A stretch of DNA of 64,000 nucleotides from Paenibacillus sp. LS1 (GCF_026013365.1 NZ_JAPDOE010000005.1:186001-250000); one strand, 5' to 3'. Counted from the first letter of the stretch, positions 16,281 through 24,643 are shown. Numbers and translations: made by a program. Notes: generated by a model not told the origin, from the sequence alone.

Positions 16281-17822
16281 TTACTGCACAGCAACTTTCA
16301 TTGGTTCCTCTGCATGTATAGCTAACATGGCTTCAAAGTAAGGCTGAATTAGATTTAAAAAATCTTGGTCTAACGGATATTCAGGCGAAGTGTACTCTTT
16401 CTTTAAAAATGAGGATGAGATTTCCATTGATTTTGATAAGAAAAGCTCGAAGGATCTTGCGAAGATTTCAGATGGATAAAAATAATAGGATCTCTTTTTT
16501 TCCCATTTGACTTTGAACTCGTTGTTGTTTGGCAGTTTAGTTACATTGTCCTCCACAAGGTGTTCGTACATGCTGATAATGGGATCAAAGTTGATGGTTT
16601 CACTGAGGACTTGCCCTGGGAGAATGGTATGGTCAAGCTGGTGCCCCAACTCATGAGCGTAAGAACTTGGACCATCTATATCAATAACCGTGGCTTTGTA
16701 GTACGGGTAATAGAGACCGGCAGCCTTGTGTCTTCCAAGCTTACGAATTCGGAAACTGTGGTCCAGTGCTTGTTTTAATCCTAGTTGTGTGCGCAGCTCC
16801 GTAAACTCCATTTCTAGAGTTTGAAACTTTTGAAGATCAACATCATTGTCTAACTCCACTTCTCCATACATCCAACGGAATTGATTCTCTTGCATCATGG
16901 ATAATGTAGCAGGACTAATATTCTTTTTCATTTGAAAAGCCTTAGCGTATGAAGAATGCTCATTCATGATTTGTTTTGTTTTTTCACGAATATTACTCAT
17001 GGTTTTGATCAAGCGGGGAATAACGAGATTTTTCACAGCTTTAGATAAAGGTACCTCTGTATTTGATCCATCAAAATCCTCTAGTGTGAAAGTTGTGTCG
17101 TATAGCACTTCCATATTGTTCATGTCAGGAAGTGATATGCTATAGTGTTTCATCGTTTTCTGAAGTTGTTGTTGAAAGAAGATGTCATCTGGCATAATGT
17201 GTTTATTTTCATTGTAGGATCTTAAGTAATAGTATTCAGCAATCTTAAACTGCAAGTATTCGGACTGAGTTAACGCATAAGAATGAAACGTATTGTTCAC
17301 GATAACGTTTGAAATCAACTTATAAACGTCTGCGAACAAGAAGCAGCCTATTTCATCCATGTTTTTTATCAGACCTCGATGACGCATATGAAATCTATCC
17401 AATAACTCTTTTCTGAGCAATGTAAATGCATTTTGAGTTTTATCAAATACTTTTAAGTCTACCTGAACAGGGTGATAAGGTATGATGTCTTCTGTTGTGA
17501 TTTTCCCTGCAATGGCCAATAGTGTGAATATGGACTTCTCCCTTTCTGTATCAGGGGGTGCAAGCAAATGAATGTCGATTTGATAAGGCCCATCTGACAC
17601 CTGTTTAACGAAATCTAGGATGTCCTCTAATGCCATATTCTTCACATGTTTCTTTACCTGCCTTTGTACAGCACTTCTTAATTTCTTTTCAAGCTGAACA
17701 GGTGAATCATTAGGTCCCACTTCCAAATTTATTCCTGCTAAAATCTCACTCAATCCTACTTTTTGAAATTCTTCTCTTAGTACATCTTCTTTTCTCAGGG
17801 TATGAATTCTTGTTCTTTCCAT
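16281..17822 (-). CDS. Zincin-like metallopeptidase (HELGH)
   Basis: The 513-aa product starts at ATG 17822, behind ATGGAGGT; an earlier in-frame start at 17861 has no ribosome site. The HELGH-x2-DH motif lies at residues 390-399, and a downstream YPSEIFARSFELF offers the third zinc ligand (Glu). This HExxH ... E-x-x-A-R-x-F-E layout is seen in zincin domains of phage and mobile-element polyproteins. The N-terminal 380 residues are helical and unrecognised. There is no signal peptide, so it probably acts in the cytosol or on a partner encoded by the element. A long terminator-like leader precedes it. Confidence 0.7.
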   Translation of the reverse strand: MERTRIHTLRKEDVLREEFQKVGLSEILAGINLEVGPNDSPVQLEKKLRSAVQRQVKKHVKNMALEDILDFVKQVSDGPYQIDIHLLAPPDTEREKSIFTLLAIAGKITTEDIIPYHPVQVDLKVFDKTQNAFTLLRKELLDRFHMRHRGLIKNMDEIGCFLFADVYKLISNVIVNNTFHSYALTQSEYLQFKIAEYYYLRSYNENKHIMPDDIFFQQQLQKTMKHYSISLPDMNNMEVLYDTTFTLEDFDGSNTEVPLSKAVKNLVIPRLIKTMSNIREKTKQIMNEHSSYAKAFQMKKNISPATLSMMQENQFRWMYGEVELDNDVDLQKFQTLEMEFTELRTQLGLKQALDHSFRIRKLGRHKAAGLYYPYYKATVIDIDGPSSYAHELGHQLDHTILPGQVLSETINFDPIISMYEHLVEDNVTKLPNNNEFKVKWEKKRSYYFYPSEIFARSFELFLSKSMEISSSFLKKEYTSPEYPLDQDFLNLIQPYFEAMLAIHAEEPMKVAVQ

Positions 17823-17877
17823 TTTAAAAATACCTCCATTTGGTTTTAGAATATGTAGCAACTTTTAATCAGACGAC

Positions 17878-17956
17878 AAAAAACACACTTAGATAGGAAC
17901 AACCCTCATGGGGGAAATTTCGATAGTTTATCGAATTGTTCACTTCAAGTGTGTTA
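17878..17956 (-). promoter_or_regulatory. Terminator-like leader hairpin of the zincin gene
   Basis: AACACACTT pairs with AAGTGTGTT, followed by TTTT, with an inner hairpin (TTCGATAAACTATCGAA). It lies about 55 bases upstream of the zincin start and well after the RsfA-like gene, so it can act as a leader attenuator or end the upstream transcript. Confidence 0.65.
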
Positions 17957-18048
17957 ATAATGGTTTCACTGACTTGCCGCGTGGCTCAGTGCTAGAAATA
18001 TTCCTTAATTAAAGTGATCATAACATGTTGCTCACCAAGATGAAAGTT

Positions 18049-18621
18049 TCATATGCCTTTCGATCTGACTTTATCAGCAAAAGCAGAAAATTCTCTCCAT
18101 TGGTTCTCAATGTGCTCTAAGTTTTTAATGCGATCTCTCTGACCTTCTACTGTTTGTTGTAAATTGGTGACTTCAATGTCTTTCTTTTCTATTGTTACAT
18201 GTGCTTGTTTAAGTAGATTTAAAGATCTACTCATATCCTTTAAAAAAGTCTGCATCGACTTTATTGTTTCTTGCATGTCGTTAATATCAATACTCGCTAG
18301 TCCGGATTGCTTTGCTTTCTCCTCTGATTTCTCAGCAGGTTGGGATTGGTTACTGTCTTCTACCAAGGTTAACTTCGCTTTATTCGCATTTTTTAATTTT
18401 TTCGCCTTTTCTAAAGCGGATTTATGCTTATCGCGCAGTTCACTGTTCCATCTGAAACCACAACTACCAGATGTTCTACTTTGCAAACGCTCAGAGGCAA
18501 CCTCAAAACCATACAGTTGAGTTTTCCCTTGGCTCACAGATTCTAATATAGCTTGGACAAGTATTATATCTTCTGAGGCTGTCCATATCGGTGATTTTTT
18601 CAAAGCAGTACTATCATTCAT
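18049..18621 (-). CDS. RsfA-like transcription regulator (SANT/Myb-like)
   Basis: A 190-aa protein with AAGGAGGAG before ATG 18621. Residues 9-60 match the RsfA family: W-T-A-S-E-D with LVQAILESVSQGKTQLYGFEVA, then RTSGSCGFRWNSELR. RsfA is a prespore-specific regulator in Bacillus that tunes sigma-F genes. The second half is a Lys-rich linker, then a coiled coil (NLQQTVEGQRDRIKNLEHIE). The N-terminal domain match is strong; whether this plasmid copy acts in sporulation is inference. Confidence 0.85.
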   Translation of the reverse strand: MNDSTALKKSPIWTASEDIILVQAILESVSQGKTQLYGFEVASERLQSRTSGSCGFRWNSELRDKHKSALEKAKKLKNANKAKLTLVEDSNQSQPAEKSEEKAKQSGLASIDINDMQETIKSMQTFLKDMSRSLNLLKQAHVTIEKKDIEVTNLQQTVEGQRDRIKNLEHIENQWREFSAFADKVRSKGI

Positions 18622-18699
18622 AAATACTCCTCCTTATCATAGTTAGGTAAATTGATCATCTCTTCTATAATCTTATCCAAAGTTTTTTGGAATATACTA

Positions 18700-18725
18700 A
18701 AAAAAGGAATCCATAACGGATTCCC
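18700..18725 (-). terminator. Rho-independent terminator
   Basis: GGGAATCCGTTATGGATTCC followed by seven T on the minus strand, downstream of the 116-aa membrane protein gene. Confidence 0.8.
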
Positions 18726-18793
18726 TTGGTCTTTCGATATAGTTTATGGCGAAATGGATCTTTCCAAGACAGATCCATTCCATAGTGTTTCGT

Positions 18794-19144
18794 TTACTGA
18801 TAATAGTACCAGTCATCTAACCGACTTTTCAAAGCACGCATCGGCTTTGAAAATAGCTTAAGAGCTCTGGATTCGGGGTTTTCAACGACATGAGTTTGCC
18901 GCTTCATTTTCAGAAGGTGACCCTTCTTTTTCAAGAATGGTAGTGCTACAGGTAGCCATAACATTGTAACCGTCACAAGAAATAAGGTTAACCCGATCAC
19001 CGAATTCAGAACCAGGTTCCACTGCTCATTCTTCGTGTCAAACTCCACAATTTTAGCGTATGCAAACCATACAAAAGCGAGTATAAGACCTATAAACAAA
19101 TACAACAAAAGACAACCTACAAGAAATTGTAATATCCCCATCAC
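18794..19144 (-). CDS. Membrane protein
   Basis: A 116-aa protein with two hydrophobic segments (about 5-30 and 43-72) and a basic C-terminus (KKKGHLLKMKRQ). The start is GTG 19144 or ATG 19141; neither has a good ribosome site, so translation may be coupled to the 67-aa gene that ends 19 bases upstream. The function is unknown. Confidence 0.6.
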   Translation of the reverse strand: MMGILQFLVGCLLLYLFIGLILAFVWFAYAKIVEFDTKNEQWNLVLNSVIGLTLFLVTVTMLWLPVALPFLKKKGHLLKMKRQTHVVENPESRALKLFSKPMRALKSRLDDWYYYQ

Positions 19145-19163
19145 TTGTACATCACGATTAAGG

Positions 19164-19367
19164 TCAAGTTAAATTCTCCTTCCGAAGACGTTCAAGGGCA
19201 CCATCTTCAATGCTTATGACATCTCCACAAAGCTCTTCCCAACTAATCGTGATACCTGATTGGCAGTGCGAACAAGTAAAATTAATTATCATCTCTTCCG
19301 GATCGTAATCTTTATCCAGAATCATTTCCATATCCATTATTTTATCGTGACACTTTCGAATTATCAT
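19164..19367 (-). CDS. Small protein with a CxxC knuckle
   Basis: A 67-aa acidic protein with GGTGA before ATG 19367. It has FTCSHCQSGITISWEELCGD, a CxxC with a third Cys 14 residues on. It may be a small zinc-binding adaptor. It is paired with the membrane protein downstream. Confidence 0.6.
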   Translation of the reverse strand: MIIRKCHDKIMDMEMILDKDYDPEEMIINFTCSHCQSGITISWEELCGDVISIEDGALERLRKENLT

Positions 19368-19659
19368 AATTCACCATTCTCTCTATATCGATGTCATTCC
19401 TATGTATTGGAACGATCTTAACACGATATTTAAAAATCGACCAATGAAAACAGAGATTTTTCAAAAAAAATTTGAGAGTAAATGGACCTTCTTCGCAACA
19501 AGAGATAGAACAATTGGATAACGCACGGAAGCTTAGAAAAAAACTCATAAGGGAGTTATGTAGCCAGAAGAGAATCTGTATCAAGTGAGTGATATTGCGG
19601 GAGGGACATGAACCAACACCACCATTAGGATATAGTTTGGCAATTAGAGGGCATCTCAA

Positions 19660-19809
19660 CTATTCTTTACTATTATATTTATTTTTTTGATCAAATTGCT
19701 TTAACATTTTTTCTCTTCTAGTACGGTTATCTTTAAAAATTTGCTCCTGATCTTTATGAACCACACGCTGAGGTTTCTTCAGAAAAGGTAAGATTTTATT
19801 TGTTTTCAT
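19660..19809 (-). CDS. Small basic protein, paralogue of the 62-aa protein next to it
   Basis: A 49-codon gene with a clear GTGGAGG ribosome site before ATG 19809 and TAG at 19660. The product is strongly basic. Its middle (KPQRVVHKDQEQIFKDNRTR, then REKMLKQF) aligns without gaps to residues of the next gene upstream (KPQKVELHSQREILTSNRNK, then RENMVKVF). The two are diverged tandem duplicates. The charge and size suggest a nucleic-acid-binding or partner-binding peptide. Confidence 0.65.
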   Translation of the reverse strand: MKTNKILPFLKKPQRVVHKDQEQIFKDNRTRREKMLKQFDQKNKYNSKE

Positions 19810-19887
19810 TATGTACTAGCCTCCACATTCGAGATTCTAGTAACATCATTTCTTTTCTATCCTGATTTTAAACATATAATTGAAATC

Positions 19888-19915
19888 AAAAAAACTCGGT
19901 ACAATCACCGAGTTT
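19888..19915 (-). terminator. Terminator overlapping the stop codon
   Basis: AAACTCGGTGATTGTACCGAGTTTTTTT on the minus strand. The TGA stop of the 62-aa gene lies in the loop side of the stem. Confidence 0.85.
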
Positions 19916-20093
19916 CTTTAAAGTTACCTTTTCTGTAATGTGTACGAACTAACGTGGAGTCATCATCCAGTTTGTGCCTACTTCTTATATGTGAAAAAAC
20001 TTTGACCATATTTTCTCTTTTGTTTCGATTCGAGGTAAGTATCTCACGCTGTGAATGTAATTCAACCTTCTGTGGTTTTATGGATTCTGTCAT
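19905..20093 (-). CDS. Small basic protein (62 aa)
   Basis: The start is ATG 20093 behind AGGAGGG. The gene overlaps the end of the 370-aa membrane gene by 32 bases, so the two are translationally coupled. The product is basic and is a paralogue of the 49-aa protein just downstream (shared KPQ-[RK]-V ... NR-x-x-RE-x-M-x-K-x-F). It ends inside a terminator and is the last gene of the HEPN operon. Function unknown; a regulatory or antitoxin-like role is speculation. Confidence 0.7.
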   Translation of the reverse strand: MTESIKPQKVELHSQREILTSNRNKRENMVKVFSHIRSRHKLDDDSTLVRTHYRKGNFKETR

Positions 20094-21174
20094 GGAGAGT
20101 TCCCTCCTCTTTTAGAAGTTCTTTTTGTAGGATTAAACAGAAAGCATGAACTAATCTATAGACTTCTCTTACTTCGATAATATCACTTCCAAGCGTTAGT
20201 ATCAACGCTCTATCATTTGAGTCATCCATGTGAAAATTCCAAATCCATTGAACTTCATTCAACATTTTCATATGTATTGAAACGATTGTTCGGCCAGGAT
20301 AAGGATTATTATATTTAGGTCCTTCAGTTGGGTTCAACGCTACATCAACTCCTGACCACCGTGAAGCGTTCTCCTTTGTTAAAGCGATATACTGGGGGCT
20401 GTTACCACTAGTACCTTTATCAAATATTTTTTTTAGTTTATCCCCCTGTACCTCATAAATTGTAAAAGCACTGACAAAATCAAATTCATAGTAATCCAAA
20501 CAGTCGTTTACCATTCTATAAAGTGTTTTATTAGTATCTTTAATCAAACCTATCAAGTAGCTAATGGCTTGTTCTTGTTTTTCTAGTTCATCGAAGAAAT
20601 ATTCCCTTTCTGCTAAGAACTGATCGTTGGAGTCCTTGAGATTAACCGCATGATCGTTGACTAGCTTTAGTGCCTCTTGCAATTCTTTTCCGCTTTGCGC
20701 ATTCGAAATTAATGTAAATACGTCATATAAACCAGTATAAGTAGCATTATGGCCTTTAGTTAGTGGAGACCAAACCAAATACTCATTTGGTCGTTTTGCT
20801 TTGTAAGCACCAACATGAAACTCGTCACTAGCAATGGATAACATTTTGCTCATATATGATGTTACCATCAAATAATACACCAGGAATAATATACCCAATA
20901 CGAGTGAGCATATTAACCAGATTGGCCAGTCACGGACAAAGCCTAGGAATACGGTTACCCCAGTTCCACCGGTACTCAAAAGTCCCCAAATGGTTTTACT
21001 GAGTTTACCGGTTGCACTAAGGAGTCTCGGAAGCTTCTTTATGGGTGATGTCCACGCAATCATTCTCCAGTTATTCTTATCCTGATACCTCATCTTTCGT
21101 AAAATAGGATCTAAAGAGTGAGCAGTTTCAGATAAGAAACTATGGTAATTTTCTCGGATATGGGTATTGTTCAT
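20062..21174 (-). CDS. Membrane protein with coiled coil and GAF-like C-terminus
   Basis: A 370-aa protein with AGAGGT before ATG 21174. Two membrane segments lie at about residues 60-80 and 84-106. A coiled coil follows (about 180-215), then a mixed alpha/beta domain with FDFVSAFTIYEVQGDKLKKIFDKG and a DRALILTLG strand. That layout resembles a GAF-type sensor, though no ligand motif is visible. It sits 33 bases after the HEPN-like gene and overlaps the 62-aa gene, so the three form one operon. A membrane sensor feeding the HEPN protein is a reasonable guess only. Confidence 0.65.
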   Translation of the reverse strand: MNNTHIRENYHSFLSETAHSLDPILRKMRYQDKNNWRMIAWTSPIKKLPRLLSATGKLSKTIWGLLSTGGTGVTVFLGFVRDWPIWLICSLVLGILFLVYYLMVTSYMSKMLSIASDEFHVGAYKAKRPNEYLVWSPLTKGHNATYTGLYDVFTLISNAQSGKELQEALKLVNDHAVNLKDSNDQFLAEREYFFDELEKQEQAISYLIGLIKDTNKTLYRMVNDCLDYYEFDFVSAFTIYEVQGDKLKKIFDKGTSGNSPQYIALTKENASRWSGVDVALNPTEGPKYNNPYPGRTIVSIHMKMLNEVQWIWNFHMDDSNDRALILTLGSDIIEVREVYRLVHAFCLILQKELLKEEGTLHDRIHKTTEG

Positions 21175-21207
21175 TAGCTAAATACCTCTTTCATAGTTGG
21201 TAACAAC

Positions 21208-22116
21208 TCATATATCTTCGGTGCACTTACATACTTCTTCAACTTTGTAATCATGGCAATCTGTGCAGAATTCCATCGATATGAGTATTCCTCCGTCTTT
21301 GTGATTTGCACATCTGTAGTAAGTACATACACCACCTTGCAGTTCACTTGAATAGATGAGTGTATATCCGCTGCATTCAGGACATACTCTGTACTCTTCA
21401 ATAGGAATTTTAGGTAGAGCGAAGCCACAACCAACACAATGACACGAATTAGTGTACCCAGTACTATTATCGAATAAGAGAAATAAGCCATATAAACCAC
21501 ATGAAAAACAGCTGCCTATATCAAAGACCTTATTTTGATCACGTAATTCTTCTGAATGGTAGTTTATGACGTTTTCCATCCGAAATGCGACATACAATCT
21601 TTCCATAATAGGATCAAATTCTTTATCCATATCAAGATATGTATATACAGGGGATAACAATTGATAGCTTAATTTTAGAAGAATCCCTCTTACTTCCTCT
21701 TCAGATGTTTCGAAACAGAAATGCTGTATCTTGTTTCTGAAGGGAGCAGCTGTGTTTGAAAACACCTTAAGGTTTGCCCCAGTGTTAGCAGACAGATCAG
21801 GCGCATATTTTCTAATTGCATCACACAACGGATTCACTTCTAAGGACCTACAAATGTACAATTCATTTATCGTTGGGTTTAAAGGGTCCTCACATCTTTT
21901 GAACAAATCATTTTTATCGAATACATAGATCGGATTGATTCTGAACAATACCTCTTTTAATAGCAACTCAGCAGCATGACAAAAATCAAGTACAGCTCTT
22001 TTGTACTCGAATGGGTTATCCTCCGTTACTGCCTTCTCTAAGTGCTCAATTCCATGATCTAATGAGTCATACGCATTCTCTATCAGGGAGAACCCTAATC
22101 TGTTATTGGTGGTCAT
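21208..22116 (-). CDS. HEPN-like protein with C-terminal zinc ribbons
   Basis: A 302-aa protein from ATG 22116. The N-terminal 180 residues are helical. They carry A-E-x4-K-x2-L near residues 49-57 and FRNKIQHF, with R127-x4-H132 spacing, the usual signature of HEPN-type ribonucleases. The C-terminal third holds several cysteine pairs (SCFSCG, SCHCVGCG, CPECSG, CTDCHD), enough for two zinc ribbons. HEPN proteins commonly act as RNases in abortive infection and toxin systems. Here it leads an operon with a two-span sensor-like protein and a small basic protein. The motif is seen; nuclease activity and a defence role are inference. Confidence 0.65.
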   Translation of the reverse strand: MTTNNRLGFSLIENAYDSLDHGIEHLEKAVTEDNPFEYKRAVLDFCHAAELLLKEVLFRINPIYVFDKNDLFKRCEDPLNPTINELYICRSLEVNPLCDAIRKYAPDLSANTGANLKVFSNTAAPFRNKIQHFCFETSEEEVRGILLKLSYQLLSPVYTYLDMDKEFDPIMERLYVAFRMENVINYHSEELRDQNKVFDIGSCFSCGLYGLFLLFDNSTGYTNSCHCVGCGFALPKIPIEEYRVCPECSGYTLIYSSELQGGVCTYYRCANHKDGGILISMEFCTDCHDYKVEEVCKCTEDI

Positions 22117-22479
22117 CGCCTTTAATCCTCTCTCAACTCACTTTTGTACATGTTGCCAAACTCCTATAATAGTATAGGATAATAAACCCAACAATATCTA
22201 GTAAAGTTTTCTTCTCATTAGTAAAAACCATATTTATCGTTCTATTCCTAAAGTTTACTTAACATTTATTGATAATACAGAACTATCATGTTTTCCTGAG
22301 ACATTCTTTCAGGATACATATGAAGATCAGCATAAAATGCGATGAGTTGACTAGCTGGGCTACAGTGGGGAAGGGACCTGCATAAGTAACCATGTACAGA
22401 GTTTTCTTGCAGTGTTGTTTGAGAATAACAATTTTCTAGTAAAAAGCCGTAAGTATATTCGCGGTTTCCGTAATCATTG
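22117..22479. other. Promoter region of the HEPN operon
   Basis: About 360 bases without a gene. A TATACT/TATTATA-rich stretch near 22,165-22,185 on the minus strand could hold the -10 of the HEPN operon. No further element is recognised. Confidence 0.4.
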
Positions 22480-22512
22480 AAAAGCCCTCCATCAATTATT
22501 CTGAAGGAGGGG
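22480..22512 (-). terminator. Rho-independent terminator
   Basis: CCCTCCTTCAG pairs with TTGATGGAGGG and is followed by CTTTT on the minus strand, just after the 84-aa membrane gene. Confidence 0.8.
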
Positions 22513-22517
22513 TATCA

Positions 22518-22772
22518 TTATTTAAACATGAATTTGTATATTTGGAATAAAGTCAGGACTCCCAGGCCGAATGCTGTAAAAGCAAGAAGTTGTATAAGCG
22601 TATCGTACAAACGTAACTTCTGAGTTACTGATGTTTTACTGATACGACTGACCGAAGTATCTTGGATAACTTTCTCTTGAACCTCTGTTGAATCCTCCAG
22701 CAATCTCTTCGCAAATATCAGATTAACCAGTGCTACAGCCACGATCAATAGCCCTCCAAGATGCAAAATCAT
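22518..22772 (-). CDS. Small two-span membrane protein
   Basis: An 84-aa protein with membrane segments at about 3-20 and 60-80, joined by a polar, Ser/Thr-rich loop. Its ATG overlaps the stop of the HTH gene (ATGA), so the two are translationally coupled and probably work together. It could anchor or sense for the HTH protein; this is inference. Confidence 0.7.
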   Translation of the reverse strand: MILHLGGLLIVAVALVNLIFAKRLLEDSTEVQEKVIQDTSVSRISKTSVTQKLRLYDTLIQLLAFTAFGLGVLTLFQIYKFMFK

Positions 22773-23470
22773 AGCATCATACCACTTGCCATTAGTTCTT
22801 TTACATCTTCTCTCTTCAGGTTTGATCTTTGAATATCGTGGGTGTTAATGAGTCTTACAAGTAATGGTAAATCCATTTCAATTGAAAGGTTACTAAGTTC
22901 TGCACAAATTTGTTCCAGCTCCACCCCTTCGACATAAAGCTCTCTTACGTAGCTGATACACTCTGCTGAAATGTTTAGCAAGGCTTCAGATTGTTTATTT
23001 CGGATTGGATTTCGTTTCTCAATCCCAAATGTATAGATAATTTGATTAAGCATATATCTGTTGATAATCACACCATGACTTTTCAATTTCGAAACGATAT
23101 CATTTTTTGATGAGCACAGCTTATACTGCTCTTCAATAAACGTAACAATTTCTGCAGGCGTCTGACCGACTTGATTAACGTCATTCGTGTGCCCACGTTT
23201 ACTATTGCGTCGCTGTGTAATGACCTCTTCATCTGGTCCCGTTACATAATTCTTAATCACTGGTGCGTAAATACCCCCACCTTGTCGCTTTGCAATATCA
23301 TAGAGGACCATCCGAGACAACGTTGAATTTACTGATGAATATGATTGGCCCATTGCATCAGCAATTTCTTGTAAGTGCATGATCCCCGCACATAACAAAT
23401 CATAAATCTGCTTTTCTATTGCTCTAATTTTGACTATTTCACCAGTGATCACGCTAGTTGTTGTACTCAT
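22769..23470 (-). CDS. Winged-helix/MarR-like HTH regulator
   Basis: The start is ATG 23470 behind GTGGGGAG; upstream in-frame starts lie in the leader hairpin and have no ribosome site. In the 233-aa product residues 15-65 form a winged helix (EIADAMGQSYSSVNSTLSRMVLYDIAKR, then GGGIYAP wing). The rest is helical and includes a second possible HTH (FIEEQYKLCSSKNDIVSKLK). It is divergent to the HD-GYP gene and both have GGAAGCACC leader hairpins, so they may be regulated together. Confidence 0.75.
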   Translation of the reverse strand: MSTTTSVITGEIVKIRAIEKQIYDLLCAGIMHLQEIADAMGQSYSSVNSTLSRMVLYDIAKRQGGGIYAPVIKNYVTGPDEEVITQRRNSKRGHTNDVNQVGQTPAEIVTFIEEQYKLCSSKNDIVSKLKSHGVIINRYMLNQIIYTFGIEKRNPIRNKQSEALLNISAECISYVRELYVEGVELEQICAELSNLSIEMDLPLLVRLINTHDIQRSNLKREDVKELMASGMML

Positions 23471-23582
23471 TTTAAAACTCCCCACTTTGCTTATGTATTG
23501 GTTTCCTGAATATGCAAATTTAATTCTCCACAAGTTATCCATGTAGCTATTGAAACAAACTTCAAAACCAAAAAACGACAAA

Positions 23583-23628
23583 AAGCACCCCTTATGCAAG
23601 TTTTTCTCTTGCGTAAGAGGTGCTTCCT
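23583..23628 (-). promoter_or_regulatory. GGAAGCACC leader hairpin (HTH gene)
   Basis: On the minus strand GGAAGCACCTCTTACGCAAG pairs with CTTGCATAAGGGGTGCTTTTT. It is about 115 bases ahead of the start codon and downstream of the divergent promoter region, so it cannot be a terminator of an upstream gene on this strand. A leader attenuator is the simplest reading. Confidence 0.75.
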
Positions 23629-23738
23629 CAATGAAAAAAAGTATGTAATTAGCTTCAACTTATCTTTTATATATTTATAAGTTAACCTAAGACTATAGTA
23701 ATGTCAATTAAAAATTCAATTAGGTACATAGACAGGTA

Positions 23739-23767
23739 TTATCAGGAAAGAGATTCTCTGATATAAT
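23739..23767 (+). promoter_or_regulatory. Promoter of the HD-GYP gene
   Basis: A perfect -10 TATAAT at 23762-23767 with TTATCA at 23739-23744, 17 bases apart. Transcription would begin near 23,774, just before the leader hairpin. Confidence 0.6.
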
Positions 23768-23789
23768 AAGAATATAAAATAAACCGGAA

Positions 23790-23843
23790 CGTGGAAGCAC
23801 CACATGAAAGACCCTCGCAGGTCTTTTCTGTGGTGCTTTTTGC
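23790..23843 (+). promoter_or_regulatory. GGAAGCACC leader hairpin (HD-GYP gene)
   Basis: GGAAGCACCACA pairs with TGTGGTGCTTTTT, with an inner stem AAAGACC/GGTCTTT. It lies between the promoter and the GGAGG ribosome site, a terminator-like structure in a true 5' leader. Confidence 0.8.
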
Positions 23844-23860
23844 ATTGGAGGAAAAAAATT

Positions 23861-24643
23861 GTGCAAAACTATGGCTTTTTTCTACCTGTCTTATTAATTC
23901 CACTTACTGCATTCAGTATACTGCTGCTTCCTTTAGCTACGACAATTGAACTTTCTGTTCTATTTAGTAGTATGATCATCGGGAGTATATTAGGGGTATT
24001 AGCGATTCAACTGAAGAAAAGAGCAGCAAGCTCAGTGACATTGGATAAAAAGACAATTGAACACTCCGTTCTATCATCTCTTGTGGCTGTGGTAGAAACA
24101 AGAGACAAATACACCGATGAACATAGTCATAATGTGGCCAATTACGCCTACGCCGTAGCAAAGAGTATGAATTTGTCTGAAGAGGATTGCTCACATATTT
24201 ACATGGGATGCCAGCTCCATGATTTAGGAAAAGTATATGTCCCTAACTCCGTATTGAACAAAAACTCCTCACTCACAGATGAAGAGTATGAGATTATGAA
24301 AGCTCATCCACAGCAAGGGTACGAGGTAATTACTAAACTTGATATCTTTCATGGCACGAGTATTGCCAATATTGTACGTTACCATCATGAGCGAATTGAC
24401 GGTACCGGCTACCCTTTGGGTCTTAAACATCATGAAATACCCATTGAAGCAAGGATCGTAGCGGTATGCGATGCGTATGATGCCATGACCACAAATCGTT
24501 CTTATCGTGATGCAATGCAGCCAGAGGAAGCACTAAGTATTATTAAGGAGAACGCTGGAAGTCACTTCGACCCCGTCGTTGTGGAGCATTTTTTGAACGC
24601 CATGAGCTCAAGCAACGATTTTGAAAGAAAACAGATCAGTTGA
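23861..24643 (+). CDS. HD-GYP domain protein (c-di-GMP phosphodiesterase-like), membrane-bound
   Basis: The start is GTG 23861, 8 nt after GGAGG; the frame is open further upstream but passes through the leader hairpin. The 260-aa product has two N-terminal membrane segments, then a complete HD-GYP domain: HSHNVANYAYAVA, HDLGK, HH-E-R-I-D-GTGYP, and D-A-Y-D-A-M-T. HD-GYP enzymes hydrolyse cyclic di-GMP. A GGDEF protein lies 3.6 kb away, so opposed c-di-GMP enzymes flank the pilus region. Its 3' end overlaps the convergent 94-aa gene by 8 bases. Confidence 0.9.
   Translation: MQNYGFFLPVLLIPLTAFSILLLPLATTIELSVLFSSMIIGSILGVLAIQLKKRAASSVTLDKKTIEHSVLSSLVAVVETRDKYTDEHSHNVANYAYAVAKSMNLSEEDCSHIYMGCQLHDLGKVYVPNSVLNKNSSLTDEEYEIMKAHPQQGYEVITKLDIFHGTSIANIVRYHHERIDGTGYPLGLKHHEIPIEARIVAVCDAYDAMTTNRSYRDAMQPEEALSIIKENAGSHFDPVVVEHFLNAMSSSNDFERKQIS

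Noticed and set aside
19342..19659. 105-codon minus-strand frame between the CxxC gene and the small basic gene
   Set aside because: Composition rich in Phe/Ser/Cys/His runs without structure, no ribosome site; it overlaps the start of the CxxC gene.
21174..21500. 108-codon frame inside the HEPN-like gene
   Set aside because: A shadow frame of the HEPN gene, which has clear motifs and codon structure.
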